A DNA stretch of 64,000 bases from [Mycobacterium] zoologicum (lineage in GTDB: Bacteria; Actinomycetota; Actinomycetes; Mycobacteriales; Mycobacteriaceae), in contig NZ_CP083985.1 of assembly GCF_020172665.1 (NCBI RefSeq), forward strand, positions 215,490 through 279,489, in the 5' to 3' direction. The position numbers and the translations under genes are program-made. Positions 25,143-34,042 of the stretch are shown here, one piece after another. The first letter of the stretch is position 1. Every line of letters starts with the position of its first letter. The notes under the pieces were generated by a model. The model saw only the letters and a list, made by a program, of their open reading frames with translations. It was not told the DNA's origin and searched no databases.

Positions 25143-26104
25143 CCGAAGCAGTGATCGACGTGCCGGGCGGCGCGCCCGCCTCGTGGCGCACGCGCGTGAT
25201 CGCCCTGGGCATCGACCTGCTGCCGGGTGCCGTTACGGCGGCGACGACGGCGATGGCGGCGATGTGTCTGCCGTCCGGTGGATTCTGGTGGTGGCTGGCC
25301 ATGATCCTGACCGGAGCGGTGATCCTGGCGACCGCGGTCAACCGGGTGCTGCTGCCGGTGGTCACCGGGTGGAGCCTGGGCCGTGCATTCACCGGGATCG
25401 AGGTGGTGCGGACCGGGTCGGGTGCTGCCGTCGGGCCGCTGCGGCTGTTGCTGCGCGATCTGGCGCACCTGCTCGACACCTTGCCGGTTCTCGCCGGCTG
25501 GTTCTGGGCGCTGCGTGACGGACGTGTCCGGACTTTCGCAGATCGGTTGGCGCGCACCGAGGTTCGCCCGGCTGCGCCGCGAGAAGCACCGCAGGACATC
25601 CGGAAGAAGACGCTGACTGTGTTCGCCGCTGCGGCCGTGCTGAGTGTGGCCGTCGCCGGCATCGCCTATGCGGTGGTATTCCAGCGTGACCACGCCGCAG
25701 ATGTGGCCCGAACCCAGATCGCCCGACAGGGCCCGAAGATCGTGGCGGACATGCTGTCCTACGATCCGCAGACCCTGCAGGAGGACTTCGACCGCGCGCA
25801 GTCGCTGGCCACCGAGAAGTACCGCGAACAGCTGGTGCCCCAGCAGGATGCGATCCGCAACTCCCAGCCGGCACCGAACCTCTACCGGGTGACCGATGCC
25901 GCGGTGCTGGACGCCTCCTCGCACCGCGCCACCATGCTGATGTTCCTGCAGGGCCAGCGCGGTACGGCAGGCAAGGAGCGAATGATCAGCGCCACCGTGC
26001 GGGTGGTGTTCACCGAGGCGAAGGGAAGCTGGCGCGTCGACGACCTGTCCGTGGTCAGCAAACCGCTGCCCGCCGCGGAGGGCCAATCCGAGGGGGACAA
26101 ATGA
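25139..26104 (+). CDS. RDD-family Mce1-associated membrane protein (Rv0176-like)
   Basis: A 321-residue protein (M. tuberculosis Rv0176 is 322). The N-terminal half is an RDD domain with membrane segments such as GGFWWWLAMILTGAVILATAVN and the charged signature around RVLLPVVTGWSLGRAFTGIEVVR. A further membrane segment near residue 165 (LTVFAAAAVLSVAVAGIAYAVVF) leads to a C-terminal Mas/NTF2-like extracytoplasmic domain. The fusion of RDD plus Mas domain is the mce1-specific accessory layout. GTG start overlaps the preceding stop. Confidence 0.88.
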   Translation: MTEAVIDVPGGAPASWRTRVIALGIDLLPGAVTAATTAMAAMCLPSGGFWWWLAMILTGAVILATAVNRVLLPVVTGWSLGRAFTGIEVVRTGSGAAVGPLRLLLRDLAHLLDTLPVLAGWFWALRDGRVRTFADRLARTEVRPAAPREAPQDIRKKTLTVFAAAAVLSVAVAGIAYAVVFQRDHAADVARTQIARQGPKIVADMLSYDPQTLQEDFDRAQSLATEKYREQLVPQQDAIRNSQPAPNLYRVTDAAVLDASSHRATMLMFLQGQRGTAGKERMISATVRVVFTEAKGSWRVDDLSVVSKPLPAAEGQSEGDK

Positions 26105-26649
26105 GTCCGCGCCGCCGCGTCCAGGCCGACGATCAGCCGCTCTTCACCGCACCCGAGCCCGCGCCCAGCCGGCGGTTCTCGGTGATCGTGGGCAGCGCAC
26201 TGCTGGTCGCCACCGCCGCGATGGCCGTCTGCGCCGCGACGCTGCTGACCCATGTGCAGCACCGGCGGGCTGCGCTGACCGATGTCGAGGCACTGGCCGC
26301 CGTCGAATCGTTCATGACGATGTTCTCCTCGCCGGATCCGTTCCACGCCAACGACTATCTGGACAACGTCATCAGCCATGCCACCGGGGATTTCGCCGAG
26401 CAGTGCCAGGAGAAGGCAAACCAGATCCTGGTCGCGGTGGCACGCAGCGAGCGGACCACCGGAACGGTGATCGCCGCCGGGGTCGAACGGTGGAACGACG
26501 ACAACAGCGTCAGCATGCTGGTGGCCGTGGAGAACACCGGTAAGACGGCGGACGGTAAGCACGATGTCCGGGCTGCGACTCGCTGGCTCGCAACGGCGTT
26601 GAAGGAAGGGGACCAGTGGAAGATCAGCAATCTGAACCAGGTGCTGTGA
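26101..26649 (+). CDS. Mce1-associated membrane protein (Rv0177-like)
   Basis: A 182-residue Mas-type protein (Rv0177 is 184). A short cytoplasmic N-terminus precedes one membrane helix FSVIVGSALLVATAAMAVCAATLL and a single NTF2-like outer domain ending DQWKISNLNQVL. Its ATG overlaps the stop of the RDD gene and its 3' end overlaps the next gene by 34 bp. It probably acts with the neighbouring Mas proteins to support the Mce1 complex. Confidence 0.86.
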   Translation: MSPRRRVQADDQPLFTAPEPAPSRRFSVIVGSALLVATAAMAVCAATLLTHVQHRRAALTDVEALAAVESFMTMFSSPDPFHANDYLDNVISHATGDFAEQCQEKANQILVAVARSERTTGTVIAAGVERWNDDNSVSMLVAVENTGKTADGKHDVRAATRWLATALKEGDQWKISNLNQVL

Positions 26650-27287
26650 CCGACCCTGACGAATCTGTTGACGAGACAGACGTTGTCGAGGCCGAGGACG
26701 CCACCGAGGACACCGAGTCGGAAGCCACCGAGTCCGAACCCGAGCAGCAGGCGCCACCACGTGCGCCGCGCAAGCTCAGCCTCCGGTTGGCGGTCGGCGC
26801 GTGCGCCGCGGCGTTCATCGCGGCCGCTGCGTTCGCCGGGGCGGCTGCCAAGCCCTACCTGATCGACCGGGCGGTGGTCGCCACCAAGCTGGACATCGCG
26901 CGGACCGCGGCACGGGCCATCCACACGCTGTGGAACTACACGCCCGAGAACATGGACACCCTGCCGGACCGGGCATCGGTCTACCTCAGCGGCGACCTGG
27001 AGTCGCAGTACCGCAAGTTCATCGAGGCGATCGCCGACAGCAACAAACAGGCCCAGGTCACCGACACCACCGAGATCGTCGGCGCCGCGGTCGAAACGCT
27101 CGACGGCCCCGAGGCCACCGTGCTGATCTATACCAATACCGAGGCCCGCAGCGAGCTCACCAAGTCGGTCCCGCAGATCAAGTACCTGACCTATCGGCTG
27201 TTCATGAAGCGGGACCAGAACCGATGGGTGGTCACCCGGATGCCCACCATCACCTCACTGGATCTGACGCCGCGCCTGCCGGGCTGA
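26616..27287 (+). CDS. Mce1-associated membrane protein (Rv0178-like)
   Basis: A 223-residue Mas-type protein (Rv0178 is 244). The first 45 residues are highly acidic with repeated Thr-Glu-Ser, followed by a membrane segment in LAVGACAAAFIAAAAFAGAAA and the outer NTF2-like domain ending with VVTRMPTITSLDL. GTG at 26616 lies inside the previous gene with AAGGAAGGGG upstream. It is the last gene of the mce1 cluster, so its stop at 27287 marks the operon end unless the DUF1275 gene six bases later is included. Confidence 0.85.
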   Translation: MEDQQSEPGAVTDPDESVDETDVVEAEDATEDTESEATESEPEQQAPPRAPRKLSLRLAVGACAAAFIAAAAFAGAAAKPYLIDRAVVATKLDIARTAARAIHTLWNYTPENMDTLPDRASVYLSGDLESQYRKFIEAIADSNKQAQVTDTTEIVGAAVETLDGPEATVLIYTNTEARSELTKSVPQIKYLTYRLFMKRDQNRWVVTRMPTITSLDLTPRLPG

Positions 27288-27292
27288 CCAAC

Positions 27293-27958
27293 GTGGTCGT
27301 TACCTCGCCGATCTCGCACCGGCGGACCGTGTTGGCACTGCTGCTGTTGACCTTTGCGACCGGTTTGGTGGATGCGATCAGCGTCCTGCTGCTCGGCCGG
27401 GTGTTCGTGGCGAACATGACTGGTAACGCGATCTTCCTGGGCTTCGTCTTCGTCCCCGGTACCGGATTCGACCTGGCCGGCGCGGCGGTCGCGGTGTGCG
27501 GGTTCCTGGCCGGGGTGATCCTCGGCGGGCGACTGGTGCGTCGCTTCGGGCACCGGCCCCGGATGTGGGTCACCACGGCATTGGGCGTCGAGGTGGTGCT
27601 GTTGCTGGTGCTGGCGGGTCTAGCCGGAGCAGGGGTGCTGCGCTACGCCGACGCCACCAGGGGGATTCTGACCGCGGGGCTGGCGGTGGCGTTCGGCCTG
27701 CAGAATTCCACGGCACGCCAGTTCGGCGTCCAGGAGCTCTACACCACCGTGCTCACCTCGACGATCGTCGGGATCGGCGTGGACAGTCGGCTGGCCGGTG
27801 GCACCGGGCAGCGGGCGAAGCTGCGTTACAGCGTGGTCGCGACGATGATCGCCGGCGCCGTCGTCGGCGCCACCCTGACCCGGTACTTCGTGGCGCCGAT
27901 CATCGCCATGGCGGCCGCGCTGGTCACCGCAAGCCTGCTGCTGTTCCGTCACGGCTGA
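27293..27958 (+). CDS. DUF1275 (YoaK-family) membrane protein
   Basis: A 221-residue integral membrane protein with about six hydrophobic helices. The signature is FATGLVDAISVLLLGRVFVANMTGNAIFLGF, typical of the DUF1275/YoaK family, and GLQNSTARQFGVQELYTTVLTSTIVGIG. Function is unknown. It starts at a GTG six bases after the mce1 cluster and converges with the MPT64-like gene, overlapping it by 10 bp. It is not part of mce1 in M. tuberculosis, so co-transcription here would be an addition. Confidence 0.82.
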   Translation: MVVTSPISHRRTVLALLLLTFATGLVDAISVLLLGRVFVANMTGNAIFLGFVFVPGTGFDLAGAAVAVCGFLAGVILGGRLVRRFGHRPRMWVTTALGVEVVLLLVLAGLAGAGVLRYADATRGILTAGLAVAFGLQNSTARQFGVQELYTTVLTSTIVGIGVDSRLAGGTGQRAKLRYSVVATMIAGAVVGATLTRYFVAPIIAMAAALVTASLLLFRHG

Positions 27959-28737
27959 GAACCGCCGTACTCGGGGCGCAGGATGGAACTCAACGCGCTC
28001 AGTGGGATATGCGCCTGCACGTTGCCGCCGTCCATGTTCCACTGCATCTGGTTGTACTGGATCGGGCTGTCGTGGCCGACCGGGTAGTCGGGCATGTACA
28101 GAATCAGCTCATCAGGCGTCAGCGCCCAGGACCGGTAGCCGCCGGAGTAGACCTTGTCCGGGGTGAACCGCTCCGCCACGAACGGGTAGTCGCCGGGCCG
28201 GTGCTCCCAGAACGCCCGGTCGAGGGCCTCGGTGATGTAGGGCGCGCCGAGCTGCGGGATCATCGCATACGGGTCCGTGCCGGGCTTGGTGATGTCGGTC
28301 AGTTGCAACTGCCGCCCGGCGGCCATATCGAAGGTGAAGGTGCGGTAGGCGTTGTTGATGTACGGGCCGTCGGAGTGGTAGTCCTCGTGGAACACCGTGG
28401 TCAACGCGTTGCCGTGCTGGAAGATCTCGAAGTTCTCGTTGCCCCAGCTGTCGGCGACCATCGAGGCGCCCTTGATCCGCCAATTGGTGAACAGCTTCGA
28501 GAGGTAGTCCCGGATCGGCGGGCCGGCCACCGGGTGATCCACCAGGTCGCCCGGCACCGCCATCCGAATGTAGCGGGTGGCAAGGCGTTCCGATCGCACA
28601 TCGGTGCTGCAGTACTGCCCGTCCCAGCCGCCGCCCAGCCCACCGCAGAACGACTGCGCCGAAGCGCCGGCCGCCGGTGCCGATGACAACGAACACGTCG
28701 CGACGAGTACGCCCGCTACCAACCGGGTCGCCCACAT
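27949..28737 (-). CDS. secreted MPT64/RsiV-like (DUF3298) protein
   Basis: A 262-residue exported protein. A signal peptide (VAGVLVATCSLSSAPAAGASA) is followed by a mature domain resembling MPT64/RsiV-like DUF3298 proteins: FTFDMAAGRQLQLTDITKPG in the middle and a Trp-rich end SWALTPDELILYMPDYPVG. Several Cys near the new N-terminus (FCGGLGGGWDGQYC) can pair. Its ribosome site (GGAGGG) overlaps the stop of the upstream mas gene, ten bases away, so it appears to be the last gene of the second mce operon. The function of such proteins is unproven. Confidence 0.75.
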   Translation of the reverse strand: MWATRLVAGVLVATCSLSSAPAAGASAQSFCGGLGGGWDGQYCSTDVRSERLATRYIRMAVPGDLVDHPVAGPPIRDYLSKLFTNWRIKGASMVADSWGNENFEIFQHGNALTTVFHEDYHSDGPYINNAYRTFTFDMAAGRQLQLTDITKPGTDPYAMIPQLGAPYITEALDRAFWEHRPGDYPFVAERFTPDKVYSGGYRSWALTPDELILYMPDYPVGHDSPIQYNQMQWNMDGGNVQAHIPLSALSSILRPEYGGSQP

Positions 28738-28747
28738 AGCTTCCCTC

Positions 28748-29353
28748 CTAGGGCAATTCGACTTTGCTCGCCAGCCACCGGCCGTCGACCTTCTGCATGG
28801 TCATCTTCATCCGGCTTCGGTCCACTCGCGGGTCGGGGCGGGTGGTGTTGGTGACGGTCTGATCCACCATCAGCAGTACGACCACGGTATCGATGGACTC
28901 CGACTGCACCGCGGACTGGACGACCTTGCCCTGCGCTGACGCCTTGTTGTCAATCAGCAGTTGTCGCAACTGCACGCTGGCCTTGGTGTAGGTCTCCTTG
29001 AAGTTCCCGGTCGCGCCGTTGAGCACCGTGGCGAAGTCGTCGTCGACGCGGTTGGAGTCGATACTGGTCAGTGCCTCGGCATAGTCGACGGCGGCACGCT
29101 GGCCCGCAGCGGCAGCCGATGTGAGCCGATGTTGTTGCCACAGAGGCCATCCCAGCCCGGCGACCAAGCCGAACACCGCCAGGTAGGCGGCGGCCACCGC
29201 GACGGTGCGTCGCGGGATCCGGCGCCGCTGAGGCGGCACCGCCGCCGCCTCGGGCTCGGCGGCCGTGGCGTCGACGGTCTCTTCGATCGCCTCGGTCGCC
29301 TCGGCCGCGGTCTCGGCCGCGGGTTCGGTGGTCGGTTCGTCTGCGGTGCTCAC
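28748..29353 (-). CDS. Mce-associated membrane protein (Mas) of the second mce operon
   Basis: A 201-residue Mas protein: acidic N-terminus rich in Glu/Ala/Thr (about 40 residues), a basic stop-transfer (RRIPRRTVAV), one membrane helix AAAYLAVFGLVAGLGWPLW, and an NTF2-like outer domain with QLRQLLIDNKASAQGKV and MKMTMQKVDGRWLASKVELP. Those motifs are nearly repeated in the paralogue at 39302-39895 on the other side of the operon, so the pair arose by duplication. It lies 15 bp after mceF and ten before the MPT64-like gene. Confidence 0.86.
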   Translation of the reverse strand: MSTADEPTTEPAAETAAEATEAIEETVDATAAEPEAAAVPPQRRRIPRRTVAVAAAYLAVFGLVAGLGWPLWQQHRLTSAAAAGQRAAVDYAEALTSIDSNRVDDDFATVLNGATGNFKETYTKASVQLRQLLIDNKASAQGKVVQSAVQSESIDTVVVLLMVDQTVTNTTRPDPRVDRSRMKMTMQKVDGRWLASKVELP

Positions 29354-29368
29354 CGGGGGTCTCCTTGT

Positions 29369-30619
29369 TCAGCGCGGGGGGTCGATCAGCAGCGGCGGGC
29401 CGCCGTAGTAGGTGGGAATCGTGTAGCGGCCCTTGGGGGTCGGGTCGGTGGTCGCCGCCAGGTCCGCTCCCGGCGGCGGGCCCGCCGTGTCGTCGCCCGG
29501 CGGGCGCGGCGCATTGGCGGCACCGCGCACCAGCACCGACTGGTCGGTGTCGCGGCAGTAGCCGTACAGGAACGGTTCGGGGAAGTCCGCCCCCGACGGC
29601 GGTCGCCGCGGCGTCCCGTAGTCGCAGGTGTACCGGGGGTAGATGTCGCCGATCGCCCACAACCCCTTCTCCCGGAACGTCGTTCCCAAGGCCTCCAACA
29701 TCGAGCCGCGGTAATTGGGGAACAGCGCGTTCAACGCCGGCGTGCGGATGTAGAACAGCTGGGCGACGGTGGCCAGGTTGCCCAGCAGGCCGACCATGGT
29801 GTCGGAGTTGTCGTCGAACAGGCCGTCGACCGCCGACAGCATCCCGGGTGCCTGGTCGACCAGTTGCCGGTAGCCGCCGATCATCGGATTGATGCCGCGC
29901 AGCACCTTGTCCAGGTTGGCCGACGTGGCGGCCACACCGTTGTTGACGTCGCTGAGCATGGTCAGCACCACCCGGCTCGACTTGAGCAGCGTAACCGTCT
30001 GCGGCAGAACCGAATCCAGGGTGGACAGCAGGAACGCGCCGCCGTCGACGATGTCGGTGAGCTTGCGCGGGCCGTCGTCGGACAGGCTGAGCTCGGCCTT
30101 GATGATCTCCAGCTTGCGCGGGTCGGTCTGGGCCAGCATGCCGTCGGCGTCGGCGAGCAACTGCGACAACGGAATCGGGGTGCTCGCCTGGTCCTGTGAA
30201 ACAACACTGCCGCCGGACAGATACGGGCCGCTGCCCGACTACGGCTCGAAGTCGATGTATTGCTCACCGGCCGCCGACAGGCCGGACACCCGTACCTTGC
30301 TGGCGGCCGGGATGTGCACGGTCGAGTCGATGTTGGCGACGGCTTGCACGCCGGAGCCGGTGATCTGCAGCGACTCGATGCGGCCCACCGGGACGCCGCG
30401 CACCGAGACGTCCTGATTGGCCAGCAGGCCGCCGGAGTCGGGCAGGGCGATGGTGATCTGATAGGTGGACCGCGCCGGGTTCACCCGCAGCGCCCCCACC
30501 AACAGGTACGCCGTCGACAGCACCAGGGTCAGTGTCAGGGCGATCCCCGACAGCAGGTTCTTACGCCGGTAGCCGGCCCGCACCAGCGCGACGATTCCCC
30601 GACTGAGCGACTCGATCAC
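29369..30619 (-). pseudogene. mceF of second mce operon, interrupted by an in-frame TAG
   Basis: A 417-codon frame continuous on both sides of one TAG at 30239-30241 (codon 127). Upstream is a normal Mce start: GTG at 30619, basic segment, membrane anchor GIALTLTLVLSTAYLLVGAL, then the MCE domain ending AAGEQYIDFEP. The frame resumes after TAG as SGSGPYLSGGSVVS and runs to the usual MceF C-terminus. The break is a single base substitution, not an indel. Without suppression the product is a 126-residue anchor plus MCE domain. TTG at 30169 could restart the distal part. A sequencing or assembly error cannot be excluded. Confidence 0.8.
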
Positions 30620-31866
30620 GGTGTCGGCCCCGGTGCGTGTGGGGCAGCCTCCCGGGCGGCCTGTTCGGCGGCGTCCTGCTCGCCGGGATTCGGCGGTATC
30701 GGCGGCCCGATCGCCGTCCATGGGTTCTGCCCCATGTCGGAGTCCGGGCCGCGGCCCACCACCCGTTCCTGCAGCCGCCACAGCGCGTACTTGATCGAGC
30801 CCGCCAGCTTCGCCCAGTCGTAGCGTTTCGGGCCGTGGAACGTCGGGTCGCCCTTGAACCCGGCGTCGGGCATCGATCCCCAGACCAGCCGGTCGAGGCT
30901 GACGTGCACCGACACCCCGGCTCCCGGCATCGACTTGATCAGCGGTGCCATCAGCTTGTTCAGGGCGTACAGGCTGGTGTCGGGGTCGGTCGCGACGTCG
31001 TTCCAGGATGCGGCGATGGTGTTGGCGTCCTTGATGAAACTGTGCCCGGAGTCGTCGGTTCCGGCGATCGACGGGAACCGGGCCAGCTGCCGGCTGGTCG
31101 CGCCGACCTCCTCGACCAGGTCGGCGAGCCGGCTGGTGTTGTCCACCAGGGTCTCGGTCGCCGGCCCGGCGGCGGTCAGCACGTCGGTCAGCGCCGCGCT
31201 GCGGGAGTCGAGCCGATCCGCCAGATCACTGGTCTGGCGCAGTGCGGACTCGATCTCCCCGGAGCGGGCGTTGAGCTTGGTCAGCAGTTCGGTGGACTGG
31301 TTGATCAGCTTTCCGAACGCCTGGCCCTGGTCGCCGGTGGCCTTGCCCGCGCCGTTGACGATGTTGGTGAAGTTCTGCACCGCGCCGCCGTTGACCAGCA
31401 GCGCCGCCGAACTCAGCACCGATTCCACGGTGGCGGCCGACGCGGTGGAGTCCAGCCCGATGGTGTCACCGCCCTTGAGCATCGGGGCCGACGGGTCGAC
31501 GTGGGCGGGCGGTTTGATCGCGACGAACACGTCGCCGAGCGGGGTCGCCGAACGCAGTTCTGCGGTGCTGCCCACCGGAATCCGGGCGCCGTCCATGATC
31601 CGCAGCGTGGTGACCGCGGTGTAGTTGCGCGCCACCATGGATTCCATCTGCCCGATGTCGGCACCGGAGAGCTTGACCTTGGCGTGGCCGGGCAGGTTCA
31701 GCGCGTTGGCGAACACCGCGGTCAACAGGTAGCCGCCACTGCCGATTCCGGGCGCCGGAAGAGGCAGGCTGCCCAGCCCACTGGTGCCGCAACCGGCCAC
31801 GGAGCAGCCGATCACCACGCCTGACAGCGCCACCAGCAAGCGGCGGGGAACTCGAAGGCCGGCCAT
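30616..31866 (-). CDS. MceE-type lipoprotein of second mce operon
   Basis: A 416-residue Mce protein with signal peptide LRVPRRLLVALSGVVIGCSVAGC; the lipobox is SVAGC, so Cys is expected to be acylated as in LprK/LprN-type MceE. The MCE domain includes LPGHAKVKLSGADIGQM and TPLGDVFVAIKPP, with a helical tunnel region after it. The ATG at 31866 is two bases downstream of the mceD stop; the frame is open further upstream, but the lipoprotein signal fixes the start. Its stop overlaps the mceF GTG (GTGA). Confidence 0.88.
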   Translation of the reverse strand: MAGLRVPRRLLVALSGVVIGCSVAGCGTSGLGSLPLPAPGIGSGGYLLTAVFANALNLPGHAKVKLSGADIGQMESMVARNYTAVTTLRIMDGARIPVGSTAELRSATPLGDVFVAIKPPAHVDPSAPMLKGGDTIGLDSTASAATVESVLSSAALLVNGGAVQNFTNIVNGAGKATGDQGQAFGKLINQSTELLTKLNARSGEIESALRQTSDLADRLDSRSAALTDVLTAAGPATETLVDNTSRLADLVEEVGATSRQLARFPSIAGTDDSGHSFIKDANTIAASWNDVATDPDTSLYALNKLMAPLIKSMPGAGVSVHVSLDRLVWGSMPDAGFKGDPTFHGPKRYDWAKLAGSIKYALWRLQERVVGRGPDSDMGQNPWTAIGPPIPPNPGEQDAAEQAAREAAPHAPGPTP

Positions 31867-31868
31867 GG

Positions 31869-32996
31869 CTACTGTCCCATCATCGACAGGCCGTCGAGCA
31901 CGTAGGTCAGGCCGAAGTCCGGACCGTAGTCCGCCAGAGTGCCGGTGCCGCAGCCTAATTGCCGTAGATGCATCATGTTGCACATCTCCTTGGTGCCCTG
32001 GCTGTCGATCAGGATCTTGTCGACCAGGGCGTGAACGCGCACCGTACCGTTGTTGGAGTCGATCGCGTTGTAGACGTTATCCAGGGTCATCGGCAGCAGG
32101 TCGATGAGTTCGGCCAGGTCGCGCTGCTTCTCGGCCAGGGTGGTCGCCGCCCGGTCGCCGTTGAGCACGCTCTGCTTGAGGTTGTCCCGGTTGGCCTGCA
32201 GCAGTGCGGTCGCCTGGGTGACGATCTCGTTGAACTTGTGCCCGGTGCTTCCGGTGCCCAGGTCCTCGTCGGCCAGCATCTGGCTGAGCCGGCGTGTGGT
32301 GGAACCGAATTGGCGCAACTTGGCGTCATTGCGGGCGGCCGCGTCCATCAGCGAGCTGAGGTTGGTGATGATCGAGGTCAGCTGGTTGCCGGTCGTCTCG
32401 CCGCGTTCGGAGCTCAGCTGCAGCGCCCGGGACAGCTCGCCGAGCGCGGACTTGATCTTTTCACCGTTGCCGTCGGCGATGCCGGCGCCGGCGTTGATCA
32501 CATCGGCCACCGGGCCGTTGCCCTTGCCGTCGCCGCCGAGCGACTTCGACACCTTGTCGAGCATGTCCAGGACCCGGTCGAAGGCGACCGGGGTGCGGGT
32601 TCGGTTGAGTCCGATGGTGGTGTGGTCGGCCAGTACCGGCCCGCCGGTATAGGCCGGGGTCAGTTCGATCTGGCGCGCGGTGAGGATCGAGGTGTTGATG
32701 GTGACCGCCTGCACGTCGGCGGGGATCTTCACGCCGCGGTCGACGGTGAACTCTGCCTCGACGTACTCGCCCTTCGGAGTGATCTTGCGGATCTTGCCCA
32801 CCGGCATGCCGAGCACCGCGACCACATTATCCTCGTAAAGTCCTGCAGCACTGTCGAATTGGGCGGTGACCGTGATGGCCCGCCCGAACGGGTTCAGGTA
32901 GTAGCCGGCCACTGCGACGGCGACCACCGCCGCGGCGAGCAGCGCGGTCACCAGCGCCGCCGTCCGGCGCCGGCCCGGCTGCGCCGGCGCGCTCAC
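31869..32996 (-). CDS. MceD-type protein of second mce operon
   Basis: A 375-residue Mce protein. The anchor TAALVTALLAAAVVAVAVAGYYL precedes the MCE domain (YEDNVVAVLGMPVGKIRKI; INTSILTARQIEL) and helical tunnel segments. It lacks the long Pro-rich tail of Mce1D. GTG at 32996 overlaps the mceC stop by 4 bp; the longer frame to 33062 would lie inside mceC and is not used. Its TAG is followed two bases later by mceE. Confidence 0.87.
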   Translation of the reverse strand: MSAPAQPGRRRTAALVTALLAAAVVAVAVAGYYLNPFGRAITVTAQFDSAAGLYEDNVVAVLGMPVGKIRKITPKGEYVEAEFTVDRGVKIPADVQAVTINTSILTARQIELTPAYTGGPVLADHTTIGLNRTRTPVAFDRVLDMLDKVSKSLGGDGKGNGPVADVINAGAGIADGNGEKIKSALGELSRALQLSSERGETTGNQLTSIITNLSSLMDAAARNDAKLRQFGSTTRRLSQMLADEDLGTGSTGHKFNEIVTQATALLQANRDNLKQSVLNGDRAATTLAEKQRDLAELIDLLPMTLDNVYNAIDSNNGTVRVHALVDKILIDSQGTKEMCNMMHLRQLGCGTGTLADYGPDFGLTYVLDGLSMMGQ

Positions 32997-34042
32997 TTGC
33001 AGTCCTTGAAGTACTCGATCATGTTGAACTGCTTGGCGCGCCCGCTGATCGCACACATCCACGAGTCGACCGCGATCCCGTTGCCGACATAGAACTCGAC
33101 CGCCGGGCTGTACCCGGTGGCGTTGGTCAGTCCGCGCAGCGGCGGCGGCGCGGACTGGATCAGGCTGCGCAGCATGTCGTCGTGCTGGCCGACCATGTCG
33201 GTCAGTGCTCGCAGGTTGGCCAGCATGTCGTCGAGCATCGAGCGGTCCTTGACCACCACGTTGTTCAGGTTGCCCACCAGGTTGGTCAGCGCCGCCAGCA
33301 TGGCGTGAAAGGTGTTCTGCCGGGCCACCAGTTCACCGATGAAGTCCTGGCCCTGATCGACCAGGTTGCCCAGCTGGGTCTGCTGATTGCGCAGTGTGGT
33401 GGCCACCCGTTGGGTGTTGGCCACCAGCGTCCCGAGCTGGTCGCGCCGGTCGGCGGTGATCTTGGCCAGCGTGTGCAGGTTGGTCATGGCCTGCGGGATG
33501 ATCGGCGGCAGCCCGCTGAGCTGCTGGCCGAGCACCGCCAGGGACTTCCCGAACTGGTCGGAGTCGACCTGGTCGAACGTGGTGGTGGCGTCCTCCAGCA
33601 ACGACTGGAGGTCATAGGGAACCTGGGTGTGCGACAACGTGATTCGCTTGCCGGGAATCGAGCCCGGGCCGTCGGGCTCGAGCTTCAGGTAGCGCGAGCC
33701 CAGGATCGTCATCACCTGGATGGTGGCCCGGGTGTCCTTGCCCATGCCGATGTCGCTGCGCACCGACAGGCCGGCTTCGACGCGGTCGCCGGCCAGCCGC
33801 ATCTTGGTCACCCGGCCCACCTCGATGCCGGCGATCACGATCGGATTGCCGGGAGCCAGCGCGGCGGCCTGGGCGAACTCCGCGGTGTAGCGGGTGTAGC
33901 CGAAACCGGCCAGCTTCACCAGCAGCGCCGCAGCGACCACGACCCCGACCACCGCCAGGGCCACGAACCCGATCCAGGTGGTGTTGTAGGACTCCAGCGG
34001 CCGGTGACGCCACCGGCCCAAAAACTTCGGCGCGCTAGCCAT
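32993..34042 (-). CDS. MceC-type protein of second mce operon
   Basis: A 349-residue Mce protein. The anchor WIGFVALAVVGVVVAAALLVKLAGF leads to the MCE domain with LAPGNPIVIAGIEVGRVTKM and ILGSRYLKLEP; the remainder is helical and ends with Cys-containing segments (WMCAISG, FKDCK) that may pair outside the membrane. No Pro-rich tail, in contrast to Mce1C. The start overlaps mceB by 8 bp. Confidence 0.88.
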   Translation of the reverse strand: MASAPKFLGRWRHRPLESYNTTWIGFVALAVVGVVVAAALLVKLAGFGYTRYTAEFAQAAALAPGNPIVIAGIEVGRVTKMRLAGDRVEAGLSVRSDIGMGKDTRATIQVMTILGSRYLKLEPDGPGSIPGKRITLSHTQVPYDLQSLLEDATTTFDQVDSDQFGKSLAVLGQQLSGLPPIIPQAMTNLHTLAKITADRRDQLGTLVANTQRVATTLRNQQTQLGNLVDQGQDFIGELVARQNTFHAMLAALTNLVGNLNNVVVKDRSMLDDMLANLRALTDMVGQHDDMLRSLIQSAPPPLRGLTNATGYSPAVEFYVGNGIAVDSWMCAISGRAKQFNMIEYFKDCK

